Source: CAZEJK01 sp964512045 (GTDB taxonomy: Bacteria; Acidobacteriota; Thermoanaerobaculia; Thermoanaerobaculales; Sulfomarinibacteraceae). Taken from it: a stretch of DNA of 36,184 bases. A program made the position numbers and the translations under genes. The stretch is from positions 1-36,184 of the forward strand of contig CAZEJK010000030.1 in the NCBI GenBank assembly GCA_964512045.1, written 5' to 3'. This document shows positions 6,901 to 14,165 of this stretch, one piece after another. The notes beneath the pieces were generated by a model. It saw only the letters and a list, made by a program, of their open reading frames with translations. It did no database searches and was not told the DNA's origin. Position 1 is the stretch's first letter; each line of letters begins with the position of its first letter.

Positions 6901-9486
6901 GTAGTTCGGCTCCCACGTCTCGGCGCACCACCGGAAGCGCACCCAGCCGTCGCCCCTGGCGACGTAGATCCCCTCGTCGGGTTGAGCTGTCCCGTCGGTG
7001 CGGAGGTCGTACCAGAGAGGTGCGATCGCCGTGATGTCTTCGAGACGGGAGCTCTGGCTGAGCGCATCGTTCTCGATGTAGTAGTGGGCCAGGAGCCCGT
7101 TGGTCGATACGTAGATCGCCGTGTCCATGCCGAACTCGCTGGCGAACCCGAGCTCGTAGCGGGCGGTCTTGTCGTCGCCAACGAGCTGTGTGAGGAGCTC
7201 TTCGCCCTCGATGGGCTCGATACCTCCGCTTCCTCCGACGCTGACACGATGCAGAGCGCGCACGGATCGCGTGATCGGCTCTGCAGCGCCTGCACGGAAG
7301 GTGACCTGTTCGCCCGAGCTGACCTGGAGCACGCCGTCTCCAGGTGTCACCGGGCCGCGCGCCGTCACGATATCGGCGGTCTCCAGAGTGCCGTCCGTGG
7401 CAAGTGGGACGAGCTCCTCGTCGCCGGCTGTGGTGCTGATCTCCAGCTCGTGGATCGTACCGTTCGGATCGGCAACATAGACCACTGGCGACGAGCCTTC
7501 GACGACGAACTCGTCAGGACTGAGGAGGCCGGGGGTCGCAGTCGTCGGTGTGTCCGACGACGCGATCACCTCGATCTGGTCGCCGCTGGTTCCGCCATAG
7601 GCCGCGTAGCCGAGACCACGGGCAGCAAACGCGCTCCAGAGTGCGTCGTGGTCCGCGCCTCCGTAGCGGGCGCGATCCGCGAGGAGGAACGCGTCACGGC
7701 CCTCGACCATGGTCGGGTTGGGTGGGGAGAGCAGGATGGCGTCCATCAGCAGGATGGCGGCACGTCGGGTTCCTTCTTCGAAACCGTGCCGGTCGATCAA
7801 TCGGTCGCGGATCTCCCACAGCACCTGAGCCCAGATCTCGCCATCGGCATGGACCTCGGGCCGTCCCGCTACCTTGCCGAACTCGGCGTAGGTGAGCGAG
7901 TTGATCGTCGGATCGGTGGAGTACGGCCGGGTCCGGATACCACTCATGAAGTCCTGGCTCGAGTAGGTGGCAACAGGGTACCTTCCGGCCGGATTCGCAC
8001 CTTCCGGTACGAGCATGTTCAGTGGCATGAAGTCGGAGTTTCCCTCGTTCATCGCGCCGGACTGAGCTGATCCCCATCCGCGCCCGAACCGACCTGTGAG
8101 CCCGTGGGTGTACTCGTGCAGGATGATCTCTGCGTCGAGGGCGGAGTCTGTGAACCAACCTCCGCCGTACGGACCCCAGACGTACATGCCCATCGTGGGT
8201 GAGAACCCATCCGGAGGCGTGCTCATGTAGGCGTTGTTGCGTTGGGGCTCGTCGCTCACTAGAGCGCCTTGCTGGATGAAAACGACCAGGGGATCGCCGT
8301 CGCGACCGCCGCGGTCGAAGTTGTCGTTCTGAAAGTTCCCGGCTGCCTCGTTGAAGCCGAGGTCGTACAGGTAATCATGGTAGAGGTTGACCCAGTAGAA
8401 GATGTTGGTGGCAACTGCCGGCACGAACTCGGTAATCGTGGGCGCACCGTTTCCGAGCTGCAAAGGGAAGTCGAACGCGCCGTCGGTTGCCTCGGCCGTC
8501 TGTCCGAGGGTGCCCTGTCCATAGTCGTTGTCGTGGTCTTCCAGGACAATCGCGTTGTTGCCCCATGCTTGCATCTCGGGTCCGACCCAGCCCGCCGGAG
8601 ACGCGACAGGATCGCCGGCGAAGGACACCTCAACACGCTCCACGATGTCAGGAGATCCTGGTTGGGGCGCACCGACTGTGGCGTGAGGTTGCGGGCTGCC
8701 TTGGTCGAAAACTGTACCCGTAGGGGCATCGAAGAAGGTCAGCGACTCCATGCGCAGCAGCCGGCCGGTGGACCCGTCAACCCAGACACTCCACTGACCG
8801 CTCAGGTCCTCCGTGGTGTACAGGACCTCCCATCCGAGGTGCAGACCGTCGTGAGTGGGAATCCACCGTTGCCACGCGGCCAACTGCCGACCTGCGGTGG
8901 CGCCCCAATCCAGCAGGACCGGCTCGCCGGGGCTGTGCGCGGGCTGCGTTACTGCGGGACGATCGAGGATGACGCGCCCTTCGAGCTTGATTGCAGCCAG
9001 ACGAACGGCTTCGACCGCATCCATTACGGAGGCCCTGGATACGACGGAACGGTTGTCCACGCCGCCGGTCACTGCGACGAGCTTGCCGTCCGCTGTGGTC
9101 GTGATCCGAGCCGGGTGTCCGGCAACCTGGAGCCCTTCGATCGTTCGCACCACGTCGGCGTGCACCAGAGCTCCATCTGTGGAGTGGACGCGAACCACCG
9201 TGAGCTCCTCCGGTGCGACGTGCCAGGCGGGAGCAACGGCCTGCGCGACGGCGAGCGCGCGGGCTCGAGGCTCTGCGGAGCTGCTGCGCAGCGGGATCGG
9301 GCGGTTGACCATCAGCGAGCGGAGCTGACCCTTCGGAGCACGGATGGTGGCGTCCAATGGAGCCTGGAGCTCGTTGGAGAGGCTCCTGTGGACGGCGCCA
9401 ATCGGGTCCGTTGCCGATGCTGCTGACGGCGACAGCGTCACGATGGTAAGGAGGAGTAGGGTGATCGGTAGCTGGCTTCTGAACAT
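3964..9486 (-). CDS. Giant secreted M36 (fungalysin-type) metalloprotease with duplicated C-terminal module
   Basis: The 1840-residue exported zinc protease begins with a signal peptide (MFRSQLPITLLLLTIVTLSP, probable cleavage after SAASA). A propeptide-like region follows to about residue 300. The fungalysin catalytic domain covers about 330-650: zinc motif HEYTH at 457-461, third ligand Glu 481 in MNEGNSDF. A beta-rich region follows, including a nidogen-like segment (DITAIAPLWYDLRTDG) and further beta-sandwich domains. The last ~450 residues contain a duplicated module ending YGSVVDNTTGDPTTIP (1596-1611) and YGSVVDNATGDPTTVP (1822-1837). Start: ATG 9486 follows GGAG with a 6-nt spacer. An upstream ATG at 9498 is in frame, but its nearest AGGA is about 12 nt away. 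The protein is much longer than ordinary M36 enzymes. It probably degrades protein outside the cell, with the tail acting in display or substrate binding (inference). Confidence 0.93.
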   Translation of the reverse strand: MFRSQLPITLLLLTIVTLSPSAASATDPIGAVHRSLSNELQAPLDATIRAPKGQLRSLMVNRPIPLRSSSAEPRARALAVAQAVAPAWHVAPEELTVVRVHSTDGALVHADVVRTIEGLQVAGHPARITTTADGKLVAVTGGVDNRSVVSRASVMDAVEAVRLAAIKLEGRVILDRPAVTQPAHSPGEPVLLDWGATAGRQLAAWQRWIPTHDGLHLGWEVLYTTEDLSGQWSVWVDGSTGRLLRMESLTFFDAPTGTVFDQGSPQPHATVGAPQPGSPDIVERVEVSFAGDPVASPAGWVGPEMQAWGNNAIVLEDHDNDYGQGTLGQTAEATDGAFDFPLQLGNGAPTITEFVPAVATNIFYWVNLYHDYLYDLGFNEAAGNFQNDNFDRGGRDGDPLVVFIQQGALVSDEPQRNNAYMSTPPDGFSPTMGMYVWGPYGGGWFTDSALDAEIILHEYTHGLTGRFGRGWGSAQSGAMNEGNSDFMPLNMLVPEGANPAGRYPVATYSSQDFMSGIRTRPYSTDPTINSLTYAEFGKVAGRPEVHADGEIWAQVLWEIRDRLIDRHGFEEGTRRAAILLMDAILLSPPNPTMVEGRDAFLLADRARYGGADHDALWSAFAARGLGYAAYGGTSGDQIEVIASSDTPTTATPGLLSPDEFVVEGSSPVVYVADPNGTIHELEISTTAGDEELVPLATDGTLETADIVTARGPVTPGDGVLQVSSGEQVTFRAGAAEPITRSVRALHRVSVGGSGGIEPIEGEELLTQLVGDDKTARYELGFASEFGMDTAIYVSTNGLLAHYYIENDALSQSSRLEDITAIAPLWYDLRTDGTAQPDEGIYVARGDGWVRFRWCAETWEPNYAPGSPVNFACTVYEDGRIEFAYGEGNTGFNDAYGRQPSPTIGLGYGDVSVLVSGYDRNADLEMAAPVQLRPVGGLTSALAVQPLWAGMQAELAFTLDSAHPAMTVTATTNDSSLARVIGATSVDLAAGVGVGRFAVEGLRAGATTITLTASTGDAITVPVEIYDLEPTPIASDQLVVVSGPFLQTDAPAAVRLGDALLAPVGQGAKRQSFRLPVDATVAAGAADLDLRWNDRTLTRTVEVSSTPAEMAITDVFPAVPAPGQRCMLHLAGGPLPGSEQTLVARFETSGGDSHPVQIRNVLPDGRLLIDLPDTLGTGSGMLRVEMSTDTQTLVSERNLTIGEPELPTLQILPNAGAQVAPGSRLVLTTIHGGGLSATGNVMHIRGSGLDERITPATDTGAEVAFRLPAAVLPGQLTVTPLLTLGGVEMAGVEVDLEVVGGLAAPSVASLRASDLSAGWLEVTLQGTILPASPRDLQMQLTAGPRVRWLDAASVSLTDGNASFVLPGDLPAGVVKLSLRQRLDDDWTVWSAPAAVIVPGPVQIAAAAATEGVNDTYWQTDAAILNPADTPIAVTLTARSGVSATISVPANGQKPLANVLGGILGVEGTSPLTIEAPGTAIVASRTFNQSDVGTYGQYLPGERATATLRSGSPVELIGLAENDAFRTNLGLVNASPEPAVLEVVLRDASGTVVDQRLVHLPAKAARQINRIFATWGERQVDTGRATVRLHRGDRVHVYGSVVDNTTGDPTTIPAIAGPEHDNTVTELWVPAAAAAPGLNSTVWRTDLVVVNTTTQTARVNVELIGEITAAPISLSVGAGASQRITDVVGDGGFQIEGSGALRLTASVPVISLARVYNQAADGTFGQVMPAVPANEGLRGNEVGWLPMLAGSEGFRTNVGLVNPNDMMQRVRLSYRTAEGIELDTDLVTLDPGEWRQLGKVLGTQTPSGFVRVHVSEGQGPVLVYGSVVDNATGDPTTVPVVR
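3965..5320 (-). repeat. Tandem C-terminal protein module, two copies of about 226 residues
   Basis: Two consecutive segments of the M36 protein share the same order of motifs. An Ala-rich lead (AAAAATEGVN / AAAAAPGLNS) is followed by TYWQTDAAILNP / TVWRTDLVVVN, then TFNQSDVGTYGQ / VYNQAADGTFGQ, then FRTNLGLVN / FRTNVGLVN, ending in YGSVVDN(T/A)TGDPTT. The spacing between the two endings is 226 residues. Each copy itself contains two related halves (TD..N and TN..N), so the tail reads as four beta-sandwich subunits. The left limit of the first copy is approximate. Confidence 0.75.
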
Positions 9487-9564
9487 GCGTTTCTCCATGA
9501 GGATTGGAGGTCCTTTCGTGCTTCGTAACGAACGTCGAGACTGCTTGCCTCGACCTTGCGTGCG

Positions 9565-9570
9565 AGTGTA
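9565..9570 (-). promoter_or_regulatory. Candidate -10 element (TACACT) for the M36 protease
   Basis: TACACT on the minus strand lies about 80 nt before the protease start codon, between the crotonase stop and the protease. The matching -35 position shows only a weak hexamer, so support is slight. Confidence 0.22.
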
Positions 9571-9608
9571 CAGAGGGTCGACTCCGCGTTCGAGACGCTG
9601 CATCACGC

Positions 9609-10394
9609 TTACCGAGAACCGGATCCGGAGCTTCGGGAGGCGCGTCGCGTAGCGATCTTCTCACGCAAGCGTGCGAGGCGCGTCTGAAACTCTTGGCCCT
9701 CGAGCGATGCCATCTGCCCGACGAGCTCGATGTCCACCGCCTGCTGGTGATCGCTCAGTGCGGCGGTATCCGCGAGGGTACGCTTCAGCTCGGTGATCAG
9801 GTGTCGTGGTGCGTCCGCTGCTCTGTTTGCGAGCTGGCGGGCGGTTGGCATGAGATCGGAGTCCTCGACGCACATCAGCGCCATCCCGAGACGCACCGCG
9901 TCGCGACCGGACACCGGATGCCCGAGCACGACCATGGCTGTTGCCGCCTGGCTGCCGACCAGCCGCTGCAGCATCCACGTGTGGCCGCCACCCGGATGGA
10001 TAGCGAGGTCGAGGAACCGTGACTCGAACCGTGCAGACTCGCTCGCGATGCGGACGTCGCAGGCAAGCGCGAGGTTGAGGCCAGCACCGACCGCAGCGCC
10101 ATTGACAGCGGCAACGGTGGGAAGAGGGCAGCGGGAGACCGCGAGAAAGCCGTTGTAGATTCGCCGGAGGCGATCCGCATCGGCCGACTCGAGGTCAGCC
10201 AGATCCGCACCCGCGGAGAAGGCGGGTGGCTGGCCGGTGACGATGACCACGTGGACGTCGTCGCGTCCTCCCAAGTCGTCGAACGTCTCGACCAAGGCGT
10301 CGGCCATCGCCAGCGACATGGCGTTCCGTCGTCGGGAGTCGTTCAACGTGACGGTGGCAACGGAGCCGTCAACGTCGGTCTGCACCAGAGCCAT
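9609..10394 (-). CDS. Crotonase-superfamily protein lacking both hydratase glutamates
   Basis: This 261-residue protein has the enoyl-CoA hydratase/isomerase fold. The oxyanion-hole segments are present (AFSAGADLADL near 58-68 and NGAAVGAGLNLALACDVRIA near 99-117), as is the HPGGG turn at 133-137. Aligned by these anchors to rat mitochondrial enoyl-CoA hydratase, the two catalytic acids (Glu144 and Glu164 there) fall on Asn107 and Phe127. It should therefore not be a standard hydratase. Crotonases with other residue sets act as isomerases, hydrolases, decarboxylases or C-C lyases on acyl-CoAs. Start: ATG 10394 follows a strong GGGAGGAAAG. The tail is Arg/Ser-rich (ATRRASRSSGSGSR). It ends about 120 nt before the M36 gene on the same strand, with no obvious functional link. 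Confidence 0.85.
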   Translation of the reverse strand: MALVQTDVDGSVATVTLNDSRRRNAMSLAMADALVETFDDLGGRDDVHVVIVTGQPPAFSAGADLADLESADADRLRRIYNGFLAVSRCPLPTVAAVNGAAVGAGLNLALACDVRIASESARFESRFLDLAIHPGGGHTWMLQRLVGSQAATAMVVLGHPVSGRDAVRLGMALMCVEDSDLMPTARQLANRAADAPRHLITELKRTLADTAALSDHQQAVDIELVGQMASLEGQEFQTRLARLREKIATRRASRSSGSGSR

Positions 10395-10553
10395 CTTTCC
10401 TCCCTCATAGCGTTTCGGTGCGCGCGTATTGTTGCATGGACAGCGTGATTGTGCATGGCGCAGAGAGAGAATCGACGCCAGGCGCCGTTCGTGAGAGCAC
10501 CGCTCGGCGTGAGGTGCTGCTGACCGTGTGCTGCGATATCGGGTGGAGGCGCC

Positions 10554-11750
10554 CTACGGTCGCGGTGGCGGTGTGTCGTTCAGGCCCACCTGCATCTCCA
10601 CGCCGACGATGATCCCCCACGACGGCTCGCGCTCTTCCCGTAGGTGTCGGCGGGGCCAGCTGATCTCCACACCGGACTCGAGAAACAACCACTCGCGGTA
10701 GATCCTGCGCCGGTTCAGGACGCGCACACCGTACTCTTCCACCGGCACGGGGTCGTCGGTCTCGCCGTTGATCCATGCGTGCCAGGCAAGCGCATGGTCG
10801 CCAGAGAGTGCCTGATAGAGCGTGACGCTCGACCACCAGTCGACCCCGTCGCTGGTCTCCGATAGGGTGCCGCGTCCGGCGAGTCGGAGGACCTTGGTGG
10901 GATCGACTCGCTGCTCGACGTCGGCGCTGGTGGACACTCCGAACCCATCGTCCAACCGCCAAAAGGCGGTCTGACGCAGGCGCAAGAGGCTTTGCGCACC
11001 GAGGTTGTAGTAGGTGCGGTAGCGACCGCGGACATACGGTTCGGGGGGCCAGTCGATGCGCACGCCGCCGCCGAGATCGAACCGTTGGCGGCCGGCGTCC
11101 ATGGGGGAGAAACCGAGTCCGAGGAGGATCTCCTCATCGCGATCGCGGCGCCGCATCTGCTCGGCGATGGTGCGCTGATCGGTGGCGTAGGTGAGGTAGT
11201 CGTCTTCATCCAACCGACCGATGAACGCCCGCCACCGTCGGTCCAGGTTGGGGAGCTGGACCTCGCCGCGTCCTCTGAGCTCCTCGTCAAAGCCCTCGTA
11301 CTCGGTCCAGTGGACGCGGATGGCAAGGGACCCGTAGGTGGTGTAGGCGTCCTCGAAGGCCCGTGGATTTCCAAAGAAGCCGTCGAACCAGCGTGCGGCG
11401 GACTTGACGCCACTGTGGACCTGACGGTTGAACCGATCGATCCATGCGTTCCGCGCCGGTTCCTCGGACTGTGCGGCCGTCTCGGCGTCAGGACCGTCGC
11501 TGGCATCTCGCTCGTTGGCAGGAGCCGGATCATCCGCCTCTGGAAGCCGCGTCGGTCGTGGCGTCGGAGGTTCGTGTGGTGTCGGAGTCGGGGACGGAGA
11601 CGCACCGGAACCATCCAGCTCGGGTGGCGCCATCGGTGCGTCGGCGGTGGTGGTGGCATGCTGGCAGCCAGCTGCAAAAGCTCCCAGCGCAAGCAGCGCG
11701 GTAAGCGCGGCGTGCTCGAGGGCACGGGTTGCGCCCTGCGCCGGGATCAT
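10554..11750 (-). CDS. Predicted lipoprotein with barrel-like C-terminal domain
   Basis: The 398-residue protein begins with a lipoprotein signal (ALTALLALGAFAAGC, lipidated Cys 29). A low-complexity Pro/Thr/Ser/Asp/Glu linker follows to about residue 95. From about residue 105 there is a conserved-looking domain: an amphipathic segment NAWIDRFNRQVHSGV, then WFDGFFGNPRAFEDAYTTYG, then alternating short strands rich in Trp, Tyr and Arg separated by acidic turns, ending IIVGVEMQVGL. That pattern resembles an outer-membrane beta-barrel. Similar 'FFG' domains occur in uncharacterised Gram-negative surface proteins. Start: ATG 11750 follows AGGAAG with a 6-nt spacer; an in-frame upstream extension lacks this. 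It is divergent from the FG-GAP lipoprotein and about 125 nt from it. No enzymatic motif is seen. Confidence 0.72.
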   Translation of the reverse strand: MIPAQGATRALEHAALTALLALGAFAAGCQHATTTADAPMAPPELDGSGASPSPTPTPHEPPTPRPTRLPEADDPAPANERDASDGPDAETAAQSEEPARNAWIDRFNRQVHSGVKSAARWFDGFFGNPRAFEDAYTTYGSLAIRVHWTEYEGFDEELRGRGEVQLPNLDRRWRAFIGRLDEDDYLTYATDQRTIAEQMRRRDRDEEILLGLGFSPMDAGRQRFDLGGGVRIDWPPEPYVRGRYRTYYNLGAQSLLRLRQTAFWRLDDGFGVSTSADVEQRVDPTKVLRLAGRGTLSETSDGVDWWSSVTLYQALSGDHALAWHAWINGETDDPVPVEEYGVRVLNRRRIYREWLFLESGVEISWPRRHLREEREPSWGIIVGVEMQVGLNDTPPPRP

Positions 11751-11875
11751 ACGCGGCTTCCTACTCGGTCCACTGTGGAATAGTAGCGCAGTGGACAGCA
11801 ATGATCAGTCGGGGAAAACCCGACGGTCGTACGGGGACGGAGCCGTGCTACCGTTGCCTGGCACAGGAGGCGAAG

Positions 11876-13108
11876 ATGACAAGGCGAGAGTTGGTAGCAG
11901 GCATGGTGATGATGACCGTTGTTCTCGCAGGTTGCGGCGGCAACGGAGGCTCGACGACATCCGGTCAGTCGGCGCTTGATACGGGCGGTCTCGTGCTGTC
12001 AATGGCGGTGCTCGACGAGGATGCCGAGGGGAATCCGGTACCGCTGCCGGCGCGCCTCGGCATTCTCCACAGGACAGAGTCCGGCTGGTCGTATCGGGAG
12101 ATCGAGGATGCGGACTCCAACGTCTTCCACCTGGCGATGGAGTACCAGCCTCGGCCGGGAGACAGGGGCCTTTTGACGGCAGGCGGCACCGCGGCGGTGC
12201 TCAAGCTGTGGCGACCCGGTGAAGCGCCCGAGGTGATCTGGCAGGAGGATTTCGGGGGCCGGTTCTCGAGGATGCGTGATGTGGCCGCGGCCGACGTGGA
12301 CGATGACGGCGACGTCGAGCTCGTGGTGGCGACGCACGATCAAGGGGTTGTGACGTTGGTGGACCCGACGGCGGACGGTTGGGATGTTCGGCGACTGGCG
12401 GAGGAGCCGAACACGTTCGTGCACGAGGTGGAGATCGGTGATCTGAACGGCGATGGGAAGCTTGAGGCGTACGCGACGCCGAGCCATCCGAACCGCCTGG
12501 ATGGGACACCTCAGCCGGGGTCTGTTGTGCGGTTCGCACCTCTCCCGGAGCCGGCAGAGTCGGCCGTGGTGGCAGACCTTGGCGACCGGCATGCCAAAGA
12601 GATTCTGGTTGCCGACCTCGATGGAAGCGGTAGCGATGAGCTGTACGTGGTTGTGGAAGCGGTGAGCGGGGGACGGGTCGAGATCCGGAAGTTCGAGGCG
12701 GATACACCGCCGGACGAAGGTGTTGCAGTGGCGTATCTTCCGGATAGCCAATGCCGCTTCCTGACTCCTGGTGATGTCGATGGTGATGGCAAACCAGAGG
12801 TCGTGGCCGCTGCCTACCGGTCCGGATTATGGCTGCTCGAGCCGACCGAGGAGGGACGGCCGTGGCGCCTGCAGTCGATCACGCGCGACTCGGGGGGGTT
12901 CGAGCATGCGGCTGTGCTCGCTGATCTCGACGGTGACGGGCGCGACGAGCTGTATGTGGCGAACGATAACGACGGGAAAGTGGAGCGGTACGTGTGGGAG
13001 GATGGCCAGCCCCAACGATCGACGATTTACAGCCATCCGGAGGGCCTCGACGGCTTTACCTGGAACATCATGCCTGTTCCGACCGATCTGCTGCCGGAAG
13101 GCCCGTAG
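11876..13108 (+). CDS. FG-GAP/VCBS-repeat lipoprotein
   Basis: The 410-residue exported lipoprotein has lipobox VVLAGC (Cys 20) followed by a Gly/Ser-rich linker. At least five FG-GAP/VCBS-type calcium-loop repeats follow, each with a D-x-D/N-x-D-G core: DVDDDGDVELVVA, DLNGDGKLEAYA, DLDGSGSDELYVV, DVDGDGKPEVVAA and DLDGDGRDELYVA. Such repeats form a seven-bladed beta-propeller like that of integrin alpha chains, usually for binding proteins or sugars at the cell surface. Start: ATG 11876 is preceded by AGGAGG with a 5-nt spacer; the upstream in-frame sequence shows no signal. It is divergent from the barrel-like lipoprotein. A role in adhesion or ligand binding is inferred from the fold only. 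Confidence 0.85.
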   Translation: MTRRELVAGMVMMTVVLAGCGGNGGSTTSGQSALDTGGLVLSMAVLDEDAEGNPVPLPARLGILHRTESGWSYREIEDADSNVFHLAMEYQPRPGDRGLLTAGGTAAVLKLWRPGEAPEVIWQEDFGGRFSRMRDVAAADVDDDGDVELVVATHDQGVVTLVDPTADGWDVRRLAEEPNTFVHEVEIGDLNGDGKLEAYATPSHPNRLDGTPQPGSVVRFAPLPEPAESAVVADLGDRHAKEILVADLDGSGSDELYVVVEAVSGGRVEIRKFEADTPPDEGVAVAYLPDSQCRFLTPGDVDGDGKPEVVAAAYRSGLWLLEPTEEGRPWRLQSITRDSGGFEHAAVLADLDGDGRDELYVANDNDGKVERYVWEDGQPQRSTIYSHPEGLDGFTWNIMPVPTDLLPEGP

Positions 13109-13196
13109 CGGTTTTGAGGCCGTGGGGTTGCCCCGAACCACGCTTCGCGAGCACTCCGCTGGTACGGCGTCTTCGCCTGCTCGAACGGCTCGGCGT

Positions 13197-13856
13197 TCAA
13201 TCAGAGCCATCGGGCCAGCCCTGCTCGCCAATCAGTGCGACGAACCGCACAGGATCGAGCGTTTCCTCATCGAACGTATCCGGACCCGTCTTGGTCACCC
13301 GGATCAGGTGCTGTGTCCATCGTGAGTGGCCGACAGGAATCACCATGCGCCCTCCGGTTGCCAGCTGCTCGCGCAGGCTCTTCGGAATGTCCGGTGCTGC
13401 AGCAGCGACGATGATGGCGTCGAACGGAGCATCCTCGGGGCAGCCCAGAGTGCCGTCTCCGTGGACGATCTGGACGTTCGAGTAGCCCAACTTCTCGAGG
13501 CGTTCGCGAGTCGATACGACCAGCTCCCAACGGCGCTCGATGGCGACCACCTCCTCGGCAATCTGGGCCATCACGGCGGCGGCGTATCCGCAGCCTGCGC
13601 CGATCTCGAGCACACGATCGGTGGGCTGGAGCTCGAGCTGCTCGATCATCGCGGCGACGATGTACGGCTGCGAGATCGTCTGCCCGGAGCCGATTGGTAG
13701 CGGACCGTCGTCGTACGCCGCATGGTGCAGCTCGGACGGAACGAACTCCTCCCGGGGAACCGCGCGCATGGCAGCGAGGACGGTAGAGTCGGTGATACCA
13801 CGAGCCGCCAGCTGACGATCGACCATGCTGTGGCGCTGAGATGTGAAGCTGGACAT
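13197..13856 (-). CDS. pcm: Protein-L-isoaspartate O-methyltransferase
   Basis: This repair enzyme methylates L-isoaspartyl residues in aged proteins using S-adenosylmethionine, in the cytoplasm. The ~219-residue length is normal for the family. Visible motifs are REEFVPSELHHAAYDDGPLPIG, GQTISQPYIVAAM (substrate-side loop) and the SAM-binding motif VLEIGAGCGYAAAVMAQIA, then GDGTLG and FDAIIVAAAAPDIP. Two ATG codons stand side by side (13859 and 13856). The second lies 5 nt from GGGAGG and is preferred. It converges on the FG-GAP lipoprotein gene with under 90 nt between stops. A 12-bp palindrome covers its ribosome-binding site (13862-13873). Confidence 0.94.
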   Translation of the reverse strand: MSSFTSQRHSMVDRQLAARGITDSTVLAAMRAVPREEFVPSELHHAAYDDGPLPIGSGQTISQPYIVAAMIEQLELQPTDRVLEIGAGCGYAAAVMAQIAEEVVAIERRWELVVSTRERLEKLGYSNVQIVHGDGTLGCPEDAPFDAIIVAAAAPDIPKSLREQLATGGRMVIPVGHSRWTQHLIRVTKTGPDTFDEETLDPVRFVALIGEQGWPDGSD

Positions 13857-14165
13857 CATAGCCTCCCGGGAGGGTCCACGGAGCGGACTCTGCTGTCGCT
13901 CACGCTTTCTGTTCGTGACCCTTCGCGCTTCAATACGAGCACGTCACTCGAGCGTCGGCAGACCCGGAGAGCCCTGGACATCGGATCGGGGCTCGCCCGT
14001 GCGACCGCACATCTGCCTCGCGCACCGCAGAGACCGTCGAGCTACTGATCGTGCTCGGCGTTGCTTCGGATCTCAGTACGCGAGCATGGGGAGGCCCAGC
14101 GACGTGCCGCACCCTGAGCCCGAGCCTGCCCTCAGACGTTACCGAAGCGTCCACTGCGCACATTC
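13857..14165. other. Intergenic stretch of about 300 bp, no gene recognised
   Basis: This lies between pcm and the GGDEF-EAL-globin gene, both on the minus strand. Apart from the palindrome at the pcm end I see no RNA gene, terminator with a T-run or convincing coding frame. It should hold the pcm promoter, but no good -35/-10 pair stands out. Confidence 0.5.
13862..13873. repeat. Perfect 12-bp palindrome over the pcm ribosome-binding site
   Basis: The sequence CCTCCCGGGAGG is self-complementary and contains the GGGAGG Shine-Dalgarno of pcm. It could be chance in GC-rich DNA, or an operator or dimerisation site. With no loop it cannot form a stable simple hairpin. Confidence 0.4.

Noticed and set aside
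6601..9426. Two long plus-strand frames (489 and 385 codons) opposite the M36 gene
   Set aside because: They are antisense shadows of a strongly conserved protease and encode no recognisable domain.
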